Positions 19,862-29,695 of a DNA stretch of 64,000 nt are shown here, in pieces. The DNA is from Macrothele yani. Lineage: Eukaryota; Arthropoda; Arachnida; Araneae; Macrothelidae. The position numbers were made by a program, and so were the translations under genes. The DNA lies in NCBI GenBank assembly GCA_039090855.1, contig CM077001.1, forward strand, positions 120,468,922-120,532,921, given 5' to 3'. Under the pieces are notes generated by a model. The model did not search any database. It was not told the origin of the DNA and saw only the letters and a program-made list of their open reading frames with translations. Position 1 is the first letter of the stretch; every line of letters begins with the position of its first letter.

Positions 19862-21027
19862 CACTGAAGAGCAATTGAATTAGAGACAGCTGGCGTTGTG
19901 CAAATGTGGCACTGTGGGCGGCCCTGTAAACACAAACGACATGACGTATGCAGCGATCCGACAATATAAGGAGTGATGCGACGGGAATAAGTAAGAGTCG
20001 GACGCAGTATGGATAAGACGAAGGATCTAAGCGCATTTGATCGTGGGCAAATTGTCGGGGCCCAACGAATGGGTCTCTCCATCTCGGAAGTCGTGCAGGC
20101 ACTGGGATTTTCACGAGCCACTGTATCAAGGGTGCACCCTGAGTTCATCGAATCCGGTAAAACCATCCCTGCAAAGGCCAACTGCCGTCGACAACAGCGT
20201 GTGGATGAGCGGGGTCATCGTCGGCTAGCTCGCATTGTAACAGCGGATAGACGGGCCACAGTGCAAGAAATCACTCGGCAATTTAACGCTGGTGCACAAA
20301 AACGTGTAAGCAGCCACACCATCCAGAACCATCTCCTCGCTATGGGGTACAGAAGCCATCGTCGCACGAGGGTACCGCTGCTGACCGCACATCACAGGGT
20401 GCAAAGATTGGTATGGGCGCGGAAACATAGCCACTGGACCCTAGACATGTTGGAAAATGTTGCCTGGATTGATGAATCGAGATTCACGTTGGTACATGGG
20501 GATGGCAGGATACGAATACGGCGCAAACCACATGAAGCGATGGATCCTTCTTTCCAGCAGGGCACTCTTCAAGCTGGTGGGGGTGGCACTCTCGTCTGTG
20601 GACTGTTTACGTGGACTGAAATGAGACCCCTGGTACGTGTGACATCGTCCCTCACAGGTCAACGTTATCTGGATATCCTGGACGACCATTTGCTCCCGTT
20701 TGTGCATCTTCAACATCCCACTGGGGACCTCATCCTGCAACAAGACAATGCAGCTCCCGAATTGTATCCGAATGGTTGGATGAGCACTCCACCGACGTGA
20801 CCTCGCTTCCTTGGCCAGCTAGGTCACCTGATTTCAATCCCATCGAGCACATCTGGGATGCCATCGAGAGAGATGTCCAAGGTTCTGACCCCTCTCTATC
20901 AAATCTTCGTGAACTGTGCGAGCTTGTTCACGATTTGTAGATCCGTATGGCTTCCCAACGCTTCCGGTGTCTTGTCGAGTCAATGCCGAGACGAATCGCC
21001 GCCGTCAGGAGGGCGAAAGTTGGTGCT
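19862..21027 (+). mobile_element. Tc1-A copy 2, right end lost
   Basis: The left inverted repeat CACTGAAGAGCAATTGAATT follows TA at 19860-19861. Coding is the best preserved of the three Tc1-A copies. The right inverted repeat is missing: similarity stops at about 21027, after AAAGTTGGTGC. The 10-nt deletion in the second catalytic motif (CAAGACAATGCA then GCTCCCG) is shared with copy 1 but not with copy 3. Confidence 0.9.
20009..20800 (+). pseudogene. Tc1-A transposase
   Basis: The frame starts MDKTKDLSAFDRGQIVGAQR, covers the helix-turn-helix (ISEVVQALGFSRATVSRV), the second DNA-binding part (QKRVSSHTIQNHLLAMGYRS) and the catalytic domain with IDESRFTL (first Asp) and LILQQDNA (second Asp), then is thrown out of frame by the 10-nt deletion. 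The lost continuation is visible in frame +1: PARSPDFNPIEHIWDAIERD. In copy 3, where the motif is whole (QQDNAPCHRSRI), I count 36 residues between second and third catalytic positions, a DD36E spacing rather than the usual DD34E. Confidence 0.9.
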
Positions 21028-21122
21028 TTGCTTGGGTCAGTTACGAATTCAGATTGGGTCGGGTCGAGTTGTGGGACGTCCGGGTCCGAAATTCTTGACC
21101 CGTTTCTAACTCTGGCCATGAT

Positions 21123-22131
21123 GTCCATGTCAGGGGGACTAGCCTTTTACCATTCATGCATTGGGTCATACAGCAGAGAATGAAGAACTTTTGGATGAAA
21201 GACTTAAAAACCTGTTATAGGTTTATTGTTCGCACTGCTGAGATGAGTGGAATTGCTTTGCCGTGAAGGCAAATAGCTTCGTAAGACTTGGCCACGCAGT
21301 GGCCACATCTCGTTAAAGAGCGCAGTAAATTTCGTGCCAATGCGTCTGCAAGCTACGGCTGATTTTGGGCAGTATTTGGTTCAAGTAGGTTGGCCGTTTA
21401 AAGGGTTAAAGGGAGGTTTTTGAAAAAAAGGAACCATGAAATGTCGAGGGTACGTATGTATGCCAGCATATGCAGTGAAAAGAAAAAGAGCAATGCAAAA
21501 AAAATTTCGCTAAATTAATTAATGAATCGAACGGTGGTAAAGTCGAAAATGTCGTAATGTTCGAAAACCATACAGTTAATAGAACACACAATTCGGAATG
21601 CGAAACTTGAGCATAAAGGTAGATTGCGGAACAACGGTGGAAAATGAACTCAGGGGAGGAGTTAATAGCAAATGCAGCGACATGGAAGAAGAGATAGGGT
21701 ATATTTGGGAACAAAAATACTTCACCTGCTTCTGAGGCAGCTACTGGAGCAGAAGCCACGCGCCAAAATTCAGGAAGTGCCTGCAGTCTTATATACACAA
21801 CGTATAATTTGAAACAGAAGCGCAAAGAATTGCTCTGAGAAAACAAAATGTTCTGTTACTGCGAAAAAATTACGATTGTCAGCCTGTTACGGAAGGTAAA
21901 TATGTAGGACTTTAAATTTTTCATTATTAAAGTGAACGAAACAGGCGCATTTTTAATTTGATTAGCTACTCGAACCTTTTAGAGGAAAAACATAACTAAA
22001 TTTGACGGAAGTGCAGTTACATTTCATTTCAGATTTGCGACAAGTTTCTTTTCTTTTATGTCTCTCTCCCTCTCTCTCTCTCTCTCATGCCAAGCACTAG
22101 AGAGCCTAAAAAAACGTTCCATACCTCATTC
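21123..22131. other. Intergenic stretch between two hAT elements
   Basis: No transposon ends or RNA gene seen. A minus-strand open frame of 146 codons (21406-21846) has no recognised motif and its composition looks non-coding. A CT-rich run occurs at about 22060-22087. Confidence 0.45.
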
Positions 22132-22250
22132 GTCTGAGCCAGGGGTCGTCAACCTTTTAATACCTATCGCCCACTTTTGTATCTTTGTTGATGGCAAAAT
22201 TTCCTTACCGTCCATCGGTGCCGCACTAACTCAATTGAGCGCAAGTGCGA

Positions 22251-22449
22251 ACTAATTTTTATGAGGGGAGGCTATATGTACTAATTTTTATGAGGGAGGC
22301 TATATGTACTATTTTTTATGAGGGGAGGCTATATGTACTAATTTTTATGAGGGAGGCTATATGTACTAATTTTTATAAGGGGAGGCTATATGTACTAAAT
22401 TTTATAAGGGGAGGCTATATGTACTAATTTTTATGAGGGGAGGCTATAT
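22251..22449 (+). repeat. Minisatellite, about 6.6 copies of a 30-bp unit
   Basis: The unit is close to ACTAATTTTTATGAGGGGAG followed by GCTATATGT, with copies of 29-31 bp that differ by single bases. It lies 110 bp inside the left end of the hAT element at 22140, in the subterminal region where hAT transposases often bind repeated motifs. Confidence 0.9.
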
Positions 22450-22628
22450 AAAAAAATATGTACTTAAACCTTTTTTTATATACAAAAAAAAACTTTATCT
22501 TTTTATTTATACCTTATGTATGTTTATACATAAATAGTTTCAAATTAATAAATTTCTGCTTACTAGTGCGGAAGAAAATGAAAGTTAAATGTGAAAGCAA
22601 TAAAGTTTGTTGAAATTACCTTTAAAGA

Positions 22629-22958
22629 TTAAGATCCTTGAGGCAAATGCTGCAAGACTAAATATTTGATGTCTGGTTCGATTTTCGTAAGGAACAAACG
22701 AAGGTCTCCTCTTTCGGTGATATTCAGACGGTTCCTCTGTTTGGTGATAACATGATTAACAGTACTACAGCCTGATTCTACAAGATATGAAGTAGGAAAA
22801 GGTATCAATAAATTAAATATCCTTTTCCGCATATTTGGATATAACGCGGCTATTTTTTTATTTTGCCAGAGTTTTTGGTATCCATCACAATCGAAATTAT
22901 ATTTGCTTTCTTGTTTGATGTTGTGCTGTTTTAGCTCTGCAGATAACATTCTCTGCAA
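22629..22958 (-). pseudogene. hAT transposase C-terminal dimerisation domain
   Basis: The 109-codon frame contains LYPNMRKRIFNLLIPFPTSY, LVESGCSTVNHVITKQRNRL and NITERGDLRLFLTKIEPDI. This matches the C-terminal dimerisation motif of hAT proteins, and the ITERGDLRL phrase is characteristic of Buster-type transposases and their domesticated ZBED5/FAM200 relatives. The upstream catalytic DDE region is absent, so this is the 3' end of a dead gene. It ends near LPQGS. Confidence 0.88.
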
Positions 22959-23166
22959 GAAGAGAAAAAGTTTTTCCGCATTTAATTTCTTCTTATATTA
23001 TTTTGTGCGTGTTCTACATCGTTAATAAAACGTGTTTTGTGTTATCCTCAACTTTGTGTTTTGCGGAATTACCTTGTTTTAATTATTATCTATATTCAAA
23101 GTTTAGAGATGAAATTCAAAAGTCAATTGCAAAAGCATATTTTAAAAAGTCAAACTCGCGAAGTTG

Positions 23167-23449
23167 ATCATGATCATATGTAGAGGATTTTAGGAAGGGT
23201 GTATCTGACCCCAGGTCTTAAACGACCCTTAGAAATAGGAAGCTAGGAGATTTGGGCTAGAGTGCCCGATAGGAAACTGACACGGAAGCGAAGTATAGAA
23301 AAGGGGAGGAAGATGCCCTTATTTATTACCGGGGGCCAGTACCCGGGATCCGACGGCTTAACGTGCCCATCCGACGCACGGCGGATATTTTAGTGGATCG
23401 AGCGTTCGTACCTACCTGGGATCGAACCTGAGGTCCTTTCCGTGGCAGT
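23167..23449 (-). mobile_element. SINE-A copy 3, nested in hAT
   Basis: The 15-bp target duplication AAACTCGCGAAGTTG is at 23152-23166 and 23450-23464. The tRNA-like A-box part is missing (5' truncation); the B-box GGTTCGATCCC remains. The tail is of the (ATGATC)n type. Confidence 0.92.
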
Positions 23450-23602
23450 AAACTCGCGAAGTTGTTAGCAATGTATTCGATATATGGCGAAAGAACAAAA
23501 TTTGTAACAACGATAAACAAAACCCTACCGCCCACCATGAAAGCTTGGATCGCTCACTAAGGGGCGGTATGGGGACCAGGTTGACGACCACTGGTCTAGC
23601 GC

Positions 23603-23783
23603 CGCTGCTGGCCTAGTGGGAAACGTTCGTGACTGCCACGGAAAGGACCTCTTCGCTTCCGTGTCACTTTCCTATCGGACACTCTAGCCCAAATCTCCTA
23701 GCTTCCTATTTCTAAGGGTTGTTTAGGACCTGGGGTCAGACACTCCCTTCCTAAAATCCTCTACGTATGATCATGATCATCAT
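23603..23783 (+). mobile_element. SINE-A copy 4, internally deleted, at the hAT edge
   Basis: Flanked by GACCACTGGTCTAGCGC (23586-23602) and GACCACTGGTCTAAGCGC (23784-23801), which contain the hAT terminus and its target copy. The A-box TGGCCTAGTGG is present, but sequence jumps from GGAAAGGACCTC to TTCGCTTCCG, deleting the B-box and about 120 bp. The tail is (ATGATC)n-like. Confidence 0.88.
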
Positions 23784-23934
23784 GACCACTGGTCTAAGCG
23801 CATCAGCCATCGAAGCAACATTTTAGCAAAAGACGGTTCGCGATGTCGATTGGAGATTTGTATGTACGTTTCTCTTATCCACATTGGAAAATTCGGCGAC
23901 TTTCAGCTGCCAGTTTTCCCTTTACATAAGAGTA

Positions 23935-24545
23935 AACAATGAAAAAATTTTCTGAAATTCAGGAGCCATTTTCCTTGATTCCTGTCGCAAATTAACGAAG
24001 CATATTTCTGATACAACCTTTTCCGTTAATGAGGGGACCCCCCCTGAATTTCACAGATTTTTCATACGCCAGGAGAATTCTGAATATTCAGATACCTTTC
24101 CGTAATTCCTTACTTATACTGATGGTAAATTGTCGTTTCTAAGAAGTGTTAACGGAAAATTCTGAACTTTCAGAGACTTCCCCGCAACTCATTTCGTATA
24201 TTAAACGGAGAATTCTGTTCTCTCTTTTTCCGTATACCCACACTGTAAAAAAATTTCTGAAATTCATGGACAAGTTTCCGTCTTTTTTTCGTGAATTAAC
24301 GAAGCATATTTCTGATACAACCTTTTCCGTGAAATGACGGAGAAAAACCTGAATTTAACGGACTTTTCACGCCACGGGAAAATTCTGAATTTTCAGAAAC
24401 CTTTCCGCAGTTTCTTTCTTATATTAATGGTAAATTACCGTTTTAGAGATATGTTAACGGAAAATTCTGAATTTTCAGAAACCTTTCCGCAGTTCCTTTC
24501 GTATATTAACGAAAAATCTCCGTTTTTACTTTTTCCGTATCCGTA
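23935..24545. repeat. Two diverged tandem units of about 304 bp
   Basis: A block starting AAATTTTCTGAAATTCAGGA (near 23944) recurs starting AAATTTCTGAAATTCATGGA (near 24249). Both contain TTAACGAAGCATATTTCTGATACAACC. Small palindromes such as TTCTGAATTTTCAGAA recur. No protein is recognised. Confidence 0.75.
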
Positions 24546-24556
24546 TGACGAGAAAT

Positions 24557-25530
24557 TTCCTCTAATAGTAGCGATTCGTGGAAATACTTGAGGTTTGATT
24601 AACTTTGAAATTTCAATTGTTTGTCGAATTTTGAAGTCCCGTAGCGAGATCGGATATTGTGGATAGCATATCGCATAGATTTTGTTTGTTTTCTGTGGCA
24701 CAGGATATTTCTTCTCCTTTCCCCTATTTGGTGTACCAGCTACTTATTATATATTGTGTTACTGTAAGAAACCGGGTACTTATTGTACAGATGATTATAC
24801 GAAGTCTGTGTATCAGTCTTTGGACAACTTAAGACAAAAGCTATAGCTATAGAAAGTAAATTTCATATTTATTTTTTTGTGTGTGTGTGTGTGTGAAATA
24901 ATACTATAAAAAGTACATTTCGCCTTTTTTAAAGATAAATGAGTCATTGTCAGTTTAAAAAATCATGTTGCAAAGCAATTTGTTGCTTCGAAAACTCAGG
25001 ATGAAAAATGCTTAATATTTGAAAAGTCCTCATATAGGGGGGGGGGTGACAAACGTATTCAGAAAAATAATAAGCTCCAACAGAAAATAAAATGATTAAA
25101 TCACTCACATTAATGACAAAAAACAAAATTTCTTTGTCGTGGGATTCGTTTTATGATGTACGTGCGTCAGATTGCCGAGCGTTTGTGGTTCAGTTGGTAA
25201 AAGCACAAGTTACCGGTTCGACCAGCTGTAGCGTCGGGTTTCCGATCCTGAGGTCAGCGGAAGAGTTATTTACGGGTAAGTTCTGTACAGGGTTGTTGAT
25301 TTTGCGGAATTTAAATTTAAGTACGGAAAAACCAGAAATGGGTTTTTCTGAAATAAACAGAATTTCTGTCTACGGAAATATCTGTGAAAATACGAAAGTT
25401 AAAATAAACGGCCACTTTTAAAAACGGAAATTTCTGAAAAACAGGGATACCTACCGGCAACGTTGCTGCATCGTAATTTCAGAAATTTTCTGTGAATACC
25501 ACTTAATTTTATAGTGATATGACAGAAAAA
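24557..25530 (+). repeat. Diverged duplication, unit A
   Basis: The order of landmarks is: GGAAATACTTGAGGTTTGATTA near 24573, a GT run at 24877-24893, AATAAGCTCCAACAGAAAATAAAATGA near 25068, a tRNA-like stretch near 25176-25262 (TGGTTCAGTTGG and a degenerate B-box), then TTTTTCTGAAATAAACAGAA near 25340. The same order occurs in unit B. No coding content recognised. Confidence 0.75.
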
Positions 25531-25966
25531 TTCCAGTAATAGGAACGACTCACGGAAATACTTTGAGGTTTAATTAACAATTAAATTGATTTTATGATGG
25601 CTATGTATCAAACTGTAGACCCTTTACGACGAAAGATGTTATAGCTATCAAGAGTAAATTTTAAATTTAGAAGTTTTGTGAAATAATAGCCTATTATAAA
25701 GCATTTGACCTTTTCTTAAAGACAATGGAAAGTCGTTACGAGTTTTAAAAAGATCTCGAGTTCCAAGGAATTATGTTACTTCGAAAAATCACGATTAGAA
25801 AAATACGTATAATTTGTAATAAATCCTCCTACAGAAAAAATATAAATTATTACAAACGTAATCAGCAAAAAATAAGCTCCAACAAAAAATAAAATGACTG
25901 ATTCGCCCACTTTAATAACAACAGCAACAAAAAATCCATCATCCAGCAATTAGAGTTCTTCCTTAA

Positions 25967-26404
25967 GGTGAACGTCAAGTAATTTTGGTTCCTATACTTC
26001 CAATGGAAAAACTTCTGTACACATTTTCTTCACAATTAATGCGTTCCCAAGGATGAAAATTTGAACATCGATTAAAATAGCTTCATTTTATAACTTGGAA
26101 TACTTAATATTTTCTAAAACATAACCATAATTATGCAATCCAACATTTGTTTGTCTACTGACGTCATCAAAGTACAGGGCGCGCCATCTTTTTTCTGGTT
26201 TCCACATCACCAAAGGAAAAGTTATTGATTTTTAATATAAATATGTTTATGTTTCAGAAAATATTAAGTATTCCAAGTTATAATATGAAGTTATGTTAAT
26301 CGATGTTCAAATTTCCATCCTTTGGAACGCACTAATTGTGAAGGAAATGTGTACAAAAGTTTTTCCATTGGAAGTATAGGAAGCAAAATTACTTCACGTT
26401 CACC
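25967..26404. mobile_element. TTAA-flanked MITE, copy 2 (438 bp)
   Basis: TTAA at 25963-25966 and 26405-26408 flanks ends GGTGAACGT and its inverse. Like copy 1 it has inverted repeats of about 170 bp, with TTCCAATGGAAAAACTTCTG inside, and a centre with GTCTACTGACGTCAT and GGCGCGCCATCT. It is the same length as copy 1 but differs by many substitutions, so neither is very young. The centre lies in opposite orientation to copy 1. Confidence 0.88.
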
Positions 26405-26427
26405 TTAAGGGCGAAAGCCCTTAACAG

Positions 26428-26500
26428 GGGGTGATGGCTCATCGGTACGTCACGCGTTTCCCGTTCCGAAGATCGTGGGTTCAAATCCAGGGATGGATTA
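26428..26500 (+). repeat. tRNA-like segment within unit B
   Basis: GGGGGTGATGGCTCATCGGT resembles a tRNA 5' part with an A-box, and GTGGGTTCAAATCCAGGG a B-box. Unit A has a degenerate equivalent near 25180. It may be an old SINE head. No anticodon arm can be assigned confidently. Confidence 0.5.
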
Positions 26501-26515
26501 GGAAGGGCTCGTTGT

Positions 26516-26825
26516 CTGACCTGGTGGTCAACTTTCGTGACTGCCACGGAGAAACCTCAGGTTCGATCCCAGGCAGGTACGAACGCTCGAACCACTAAAT
26601 ATCCGCCGAGCGTCGGATGGGCACGTTAAGCTTTCGGACCTCGGATATTGGCCCCCAGGTAACAAATAAGAGCGCAATCCTCCCCTTTCTACCTCGCTTC
26701 CGTGTCACTTTCCTATCGGACACTCTAGCCCAAATCTCCTAGCTTCGTGTTTCTAAGGGTTGTTTAAGACCTGGGTTCAGACACTCCCTTCCTAAAATCC
26801 TCTACATATGCTGTATAATCGATCT
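26516..26825 (+). mobile_element. SINE-A copy 5, near full length
   Basis: The target duplication is GAAGGGCTCGTTGT at 26502-26515 and GAAGGGCTTGTTGT at 26826-26839. The B-box GGTTCGATCCC is intact; the A-box reads TGACCTGGTGG. It lies inside unit B of the diverged duplication. Confidence 0.9.
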
Positions 26826-27199
26826 GAAGGGCTTGTTGTGGTAAGTACGCCGGAAAAGAAACAGTCAGAACTGAAGATTCTGAGAGATTTCAGAGAATCT
26901 CTCAGAATCTTGGGGTTTTCTGAAATAAATGGAATTACCGACTACGGAAATTCTGTCAAAATGATCGAGTTAGAAAAAATCGAAGCTTTTAAAACGGAAG
27001 TTTCGGTAAAAGACGGAAACCTACAGACAACTTCCATACACGTTATTTTCATAAATTTCCATGAATTCACAACACTTATTTTTTACAGTGTAGGAACCAC
27101 CATTCATGAGAAGGTTACGTTTTTCTAAAACCTCGCGCACGTTGAATGCCCTCGAGAAAACGAAGACATAAAACCGTAGGAAATAACGTATTAGGGTTC

Positions 27200-27506
27200 A
27201 GAAAAGATTATGTGTAGAGGATTTTAGGAAGGGAGTGTCTGACCCCCAGGTCTTAAACAACCCTTAGAAATAGGAAGCTAGAAGATTTGGGCTAGAGTGC
27301 CTGATAGGAAAGTGACAGGGAAGCGAGGTAGAAAGGGGGAGGAAGACAATCTTATTTATTGCCAGTACCCGAGGTCCGACGGCTTAATATGTCCATTCGA
27401 CGCACGGCGGATATTTAGTGCTTCGAGCGTTCGTACCTAACTGGGATCGAACCTGAGGTCTCCCCGTGGCAGTCACGAGCGTTGAACACTAAGGCGTCCG
27501 CGGCCC
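27200..27506 (-). mobile_element. SINE-A copy 6, near full length
   Basis: A 14-bp imperfect duplication (ACGTATTAGGGTTC at 27186-27199; ACGTATTAGGTTTC at about 27507-27520) flanks it. On the minus strand the head starts GGCCGCGGACGCCTTAGTG, with B-box GGTTCGATCCC and the usual body. It lies between the diverged duplication and the hAT at 27589. Confidence 0.88.
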
Positions 27507-27588
27507 ACGTATTAGGTTTCGGGTTCTGCACACGTATATATACAGTGCTGTAGATAGAAAATGACATCACAGGAAGTGTTTCTGGGAG

Positions 27589-28382
27589 CAGGGCCGGATT
27601 AAGGCCTTAGTGGGTCTCTAGGGTAAGACATATTTAAGTGGGCCTCAAGGCTCAGGCATCTGAGTGGACCCTCAAAGAATTATAACGGGGAATCATTATG
27701 AAGTCCGTTAAAACACGAAACTGTAGCAATATGGTTGTGATAATTAATGCCTAATATTTATTTGTTCTTCAAACTAATTAATTACCTGCAGAGTTTTCAT
27801 AAAAAGTCACAATATGTTTCATTGTTCTCATAAGAACATGAGTTAAAAGCTTAATTCCTAGATTTTGTCTTGGATTTTCTAATGATTTAGCACTGTATAC
27901 ATTTCTTAGTGCATCTTTTTTTGTCCTGCAATGTAAAGCAACAGGGGACTTCGAATATTAACGGTTCCAGGTGCAAATTGGGAGGTGTGGGTGGATAACG
28001 TGAAAAAACTGAAACTCTGTGGTCGACCCCGCTCTACACAGCGACATGAAACCTTTACCCTTAGTGAGCCACTGCATTGAAATCTGTTCATCTCCCAGAC
28101 TCTGTTTTGGACCAAATGGAAATCATACGAGACAAAAGTAAAACGATTTCATTAATCTCTCTCTCTTTCTCTCACTTTCTTTCTCTGTCTCACATTTTCT
28201 CTCTCTCTCTCTATCTCTCTCTTTTTCTCTCTCTCTGTCTCTCTGTCTCTCTCTCTCTCCCTAGCTCTCCCTTTCTCTGTATATAGCTCTTTTTATTTGC
28301 CCAAGCATGCCTCTTGGGCCCTAGGTCATGGTGCGCCCCAAGGCTATATAGCCCCCTATAGATCCCCCAGATTTCGGTCCTG
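27589..28382. mobile_element. Non-autonomous hAT element (794 bp)
   Basis: The target copies are TCTGGGAG (27581-27588) and TCTAGGAG (28383-28390). Ends are CAGGGCCGGATTAAGGCC and, from the right, CAGGACCGAAATCTGGGG. A CT-rich tract fills 28158-28280. No transposase coding is recognised. The single mismatch in the duplication indicates moderate age. Confidence 0.8.
28158..28280 (+). repeat. (CT)n-rich microsatellite
   Basis: Pyrimidine-rich sequence made mostly of TCTC repeats inside the hAT element. Open frames here (Ser/Leu-rich) are by-products of composition. Confidence 0.9.
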
Positions 28383-28476
28383 TCTAGGAGTGCGATGAAA
28401 ATTAGTGGGTATATAACAAGGAAAGCATTTCAACTGTCACTCTCCAAATTTGAAGAAACGTGGCCAGCAGATCGCA

Positions 28477-29402
28477 CTAAAGGCAAAAGCCAATAGTTGA
28501 ATTAATTACATCTCTATATAGGAGGCATCCCTTAAGTCGACGCTCCAACTCATCCCAGAGGTGCTCGATAGGGTTAAGGTCCGGGCTCTGCGCAGGCCAG
28601 TCCATTCGATTAACCCCATTGTCACCATACCAAACCATGGAGGATCTCGCAACATGACAGGTGGCATTGTCATCCTGAAAGTAACATGGGTCCACCCCGT
28701 AAAACTGCCACAACGTAGGAAGCGCATGGTCATCCAAAATGGTGCAGTAGGTCTCGGCGTTGAGTCTACCACGAATTGCGACCAAGAGTCCAGTGCCATA
28801 CCAGGAGAAACACCCCCATAGCATAATTTCACCGCCGCCGAACTTCACAGTTGGCACAATACATTCCGGCAGGAGGCGTTCTGCAGGCAGACGCCAAACC
28901 CAGACCCTGCCATCCGAACGGTAGAGGATGAACCTTGATTCGTCGCTCCCGAGAACCTGTTTCCACTGTTCAACGGTCCACTGTCGACGTTCTGTGCACC
29001 ACGTTAGCCGAGCAGCGCTATTGGACTTGGTGATCAAAGGCTTGTGGGCGGCAGCACGTCCATGATAACCGAGCAGATGGGCTTCCTTACGGATGGTATT
29101 AATCGAAAGAATACTCCCGGATGCCTGTTGAAACTCCTCGCGGATGTGGCCCATCGATTTGGTGCTGTTCTTCCGAATTTCTTTGGCCAGCACCCGTCGG
29201 TCTCTAACTCCCTGTTTTGTGGGTCTGCCGAGTCGGGGCACATTCCGACGGTCACCTCTCACCTTCCACTTGCCAATCACGTAGGCCACTGTCGATTTTG
29301 GGTACTTCAGCTTGCTGGATTTGTCACGTATGGATCGGCCATTTCAGTGATACCCGACGATTACACCTTTTTCGAAATCAGAGAGCTCCGAACTGCGTGG
29401 CA
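28477..29402 (-). pseudogene. Tc1-F transposase, nearly whole
   Basis: The start MPRSSELSDFEKGVIVGYH at 29402 is followed by an in-frame stop near 29346, after which the frame is open for 270 codons. Motifs: [15 protein letters not shown] (HTH), [40 protein letters not shown] (first Asp), [11 protein letters not shown] (second Asp), [21 protein letters not shown] (Glu), with 34 residues between the last two, the classic DD34E. The C-terminus is truncated. One stop and the missing tail inactivate it. Confidence 0.9.
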
Positions 29403-29527
29403 TCTTGCATGCAACTGGTTATGTTGTTGTTTCCCACACGGTATTTTACGACGGCGGCCGTGACATGTATCAGGACCGCAGATATCGTCGGTTGCAGGGG
29501 TGTCCAATTACTTATTGGTAGAGAGTG
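28500..29527 (-). mobile_element. Tc1-F element, 3' end lost
   Basis: The 5' inverted repeat lies at the right edge, before TA at 29528-29529; read inward it starts CACTCTCTACCAATAAGTAA. The transposase runs leftward. Sequence stops matching a transposase at about 28505, so the 3' inverted repeat is missing. Confidence 0.82.
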
Positions 29528-29695
29528 TATAACGAAGAAACAGGAAATCCAATATTTTTTGAAGTTTCGAAAAATATTTAAATTCATCCCATCCATATTA
29601 GCGGTAGGCAAATAATGTTGATACACTGACATGTGATTGATGCACTGATATGTGAGCAATTAATTTTCGTGATGCACGGGTTTTTAGAAGCATAT

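Larger units (their letters stand above)
18543..21114 (+). mobile_element. hAT element with nested RTE and Tc1-A (2.57 kb)
   Basis: A perfect 8-bp duplication GCCATGAT (18535-18542, 21115-21122) flanks inverted ends: CAGGGACAAAAACGGGTC on the left and CAGAGTTAGAAACGGGTC read from the right, with a second CGGGTC/GAGAATTTC block inside. It encodes a BED-type N-terminal protein fragment at 19050-19334. No hAT catalytic core is present. An RTE 3' fragment and Tc1-A copy 2 occupy about half its length, so the hAT insertion is older than those, unless it captured them. Confidence 0.85.
22140..23593 (-). mobile_element. hAT element (Buster-like) with internal minisatellite and nested SINE-A
   Basis: Ends are CAGGGGTCGTCAACCTTTT on the left and CAGTGGTCGTCAACCTGG read from the right. 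The left target copy is GTCTGAGC (22132-22139). The right copy was disrupted by a later SINE-A insertion; beyond that SINE it reads GTCTAAGC (23793-23800), a 7 of 8 match. A minus-strand frame at 22629-22958 encodes the hAT dimerisation region. A 30-bp tandem array lies just inside the left end. The catalytic core is missing. Confidence 0.85.
25535..27110 (+). repeat. Diverged duplication, unit B, with two nested insertions
   Basis: The landmarks of unit A recur in the same order (GGAAATACTTTGAGGTTTAA, AATAAGCTCCAACAAAAAATAAAATGA, the tRNA-like segment at 26428-26500, TTTTCTGAAATAAATGGAAT). Removing the MITE at 25967-26404 and SINE-A at 26516-26825 leaves about 0.8 kb. Near the end TTTTTTACAGTGT mirrors ACACTGTAAAAAAA at 24239, hinting that both units lie in one larger element with inverted ends. 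Confidence 0.72.

Noticed and set aside
21406..21846. 146-codon open frame, minus strand
   Set aside because: No motif, Phe/Ser/Cys-rich composition typical of AT-rich non-coding DNA, no flanking signals.
22245..22427. 60-codon frame with repeating EAICTIFYEGRLYVL-type units
   Set aside because: It is a translation of the 30-bp minisatellite.
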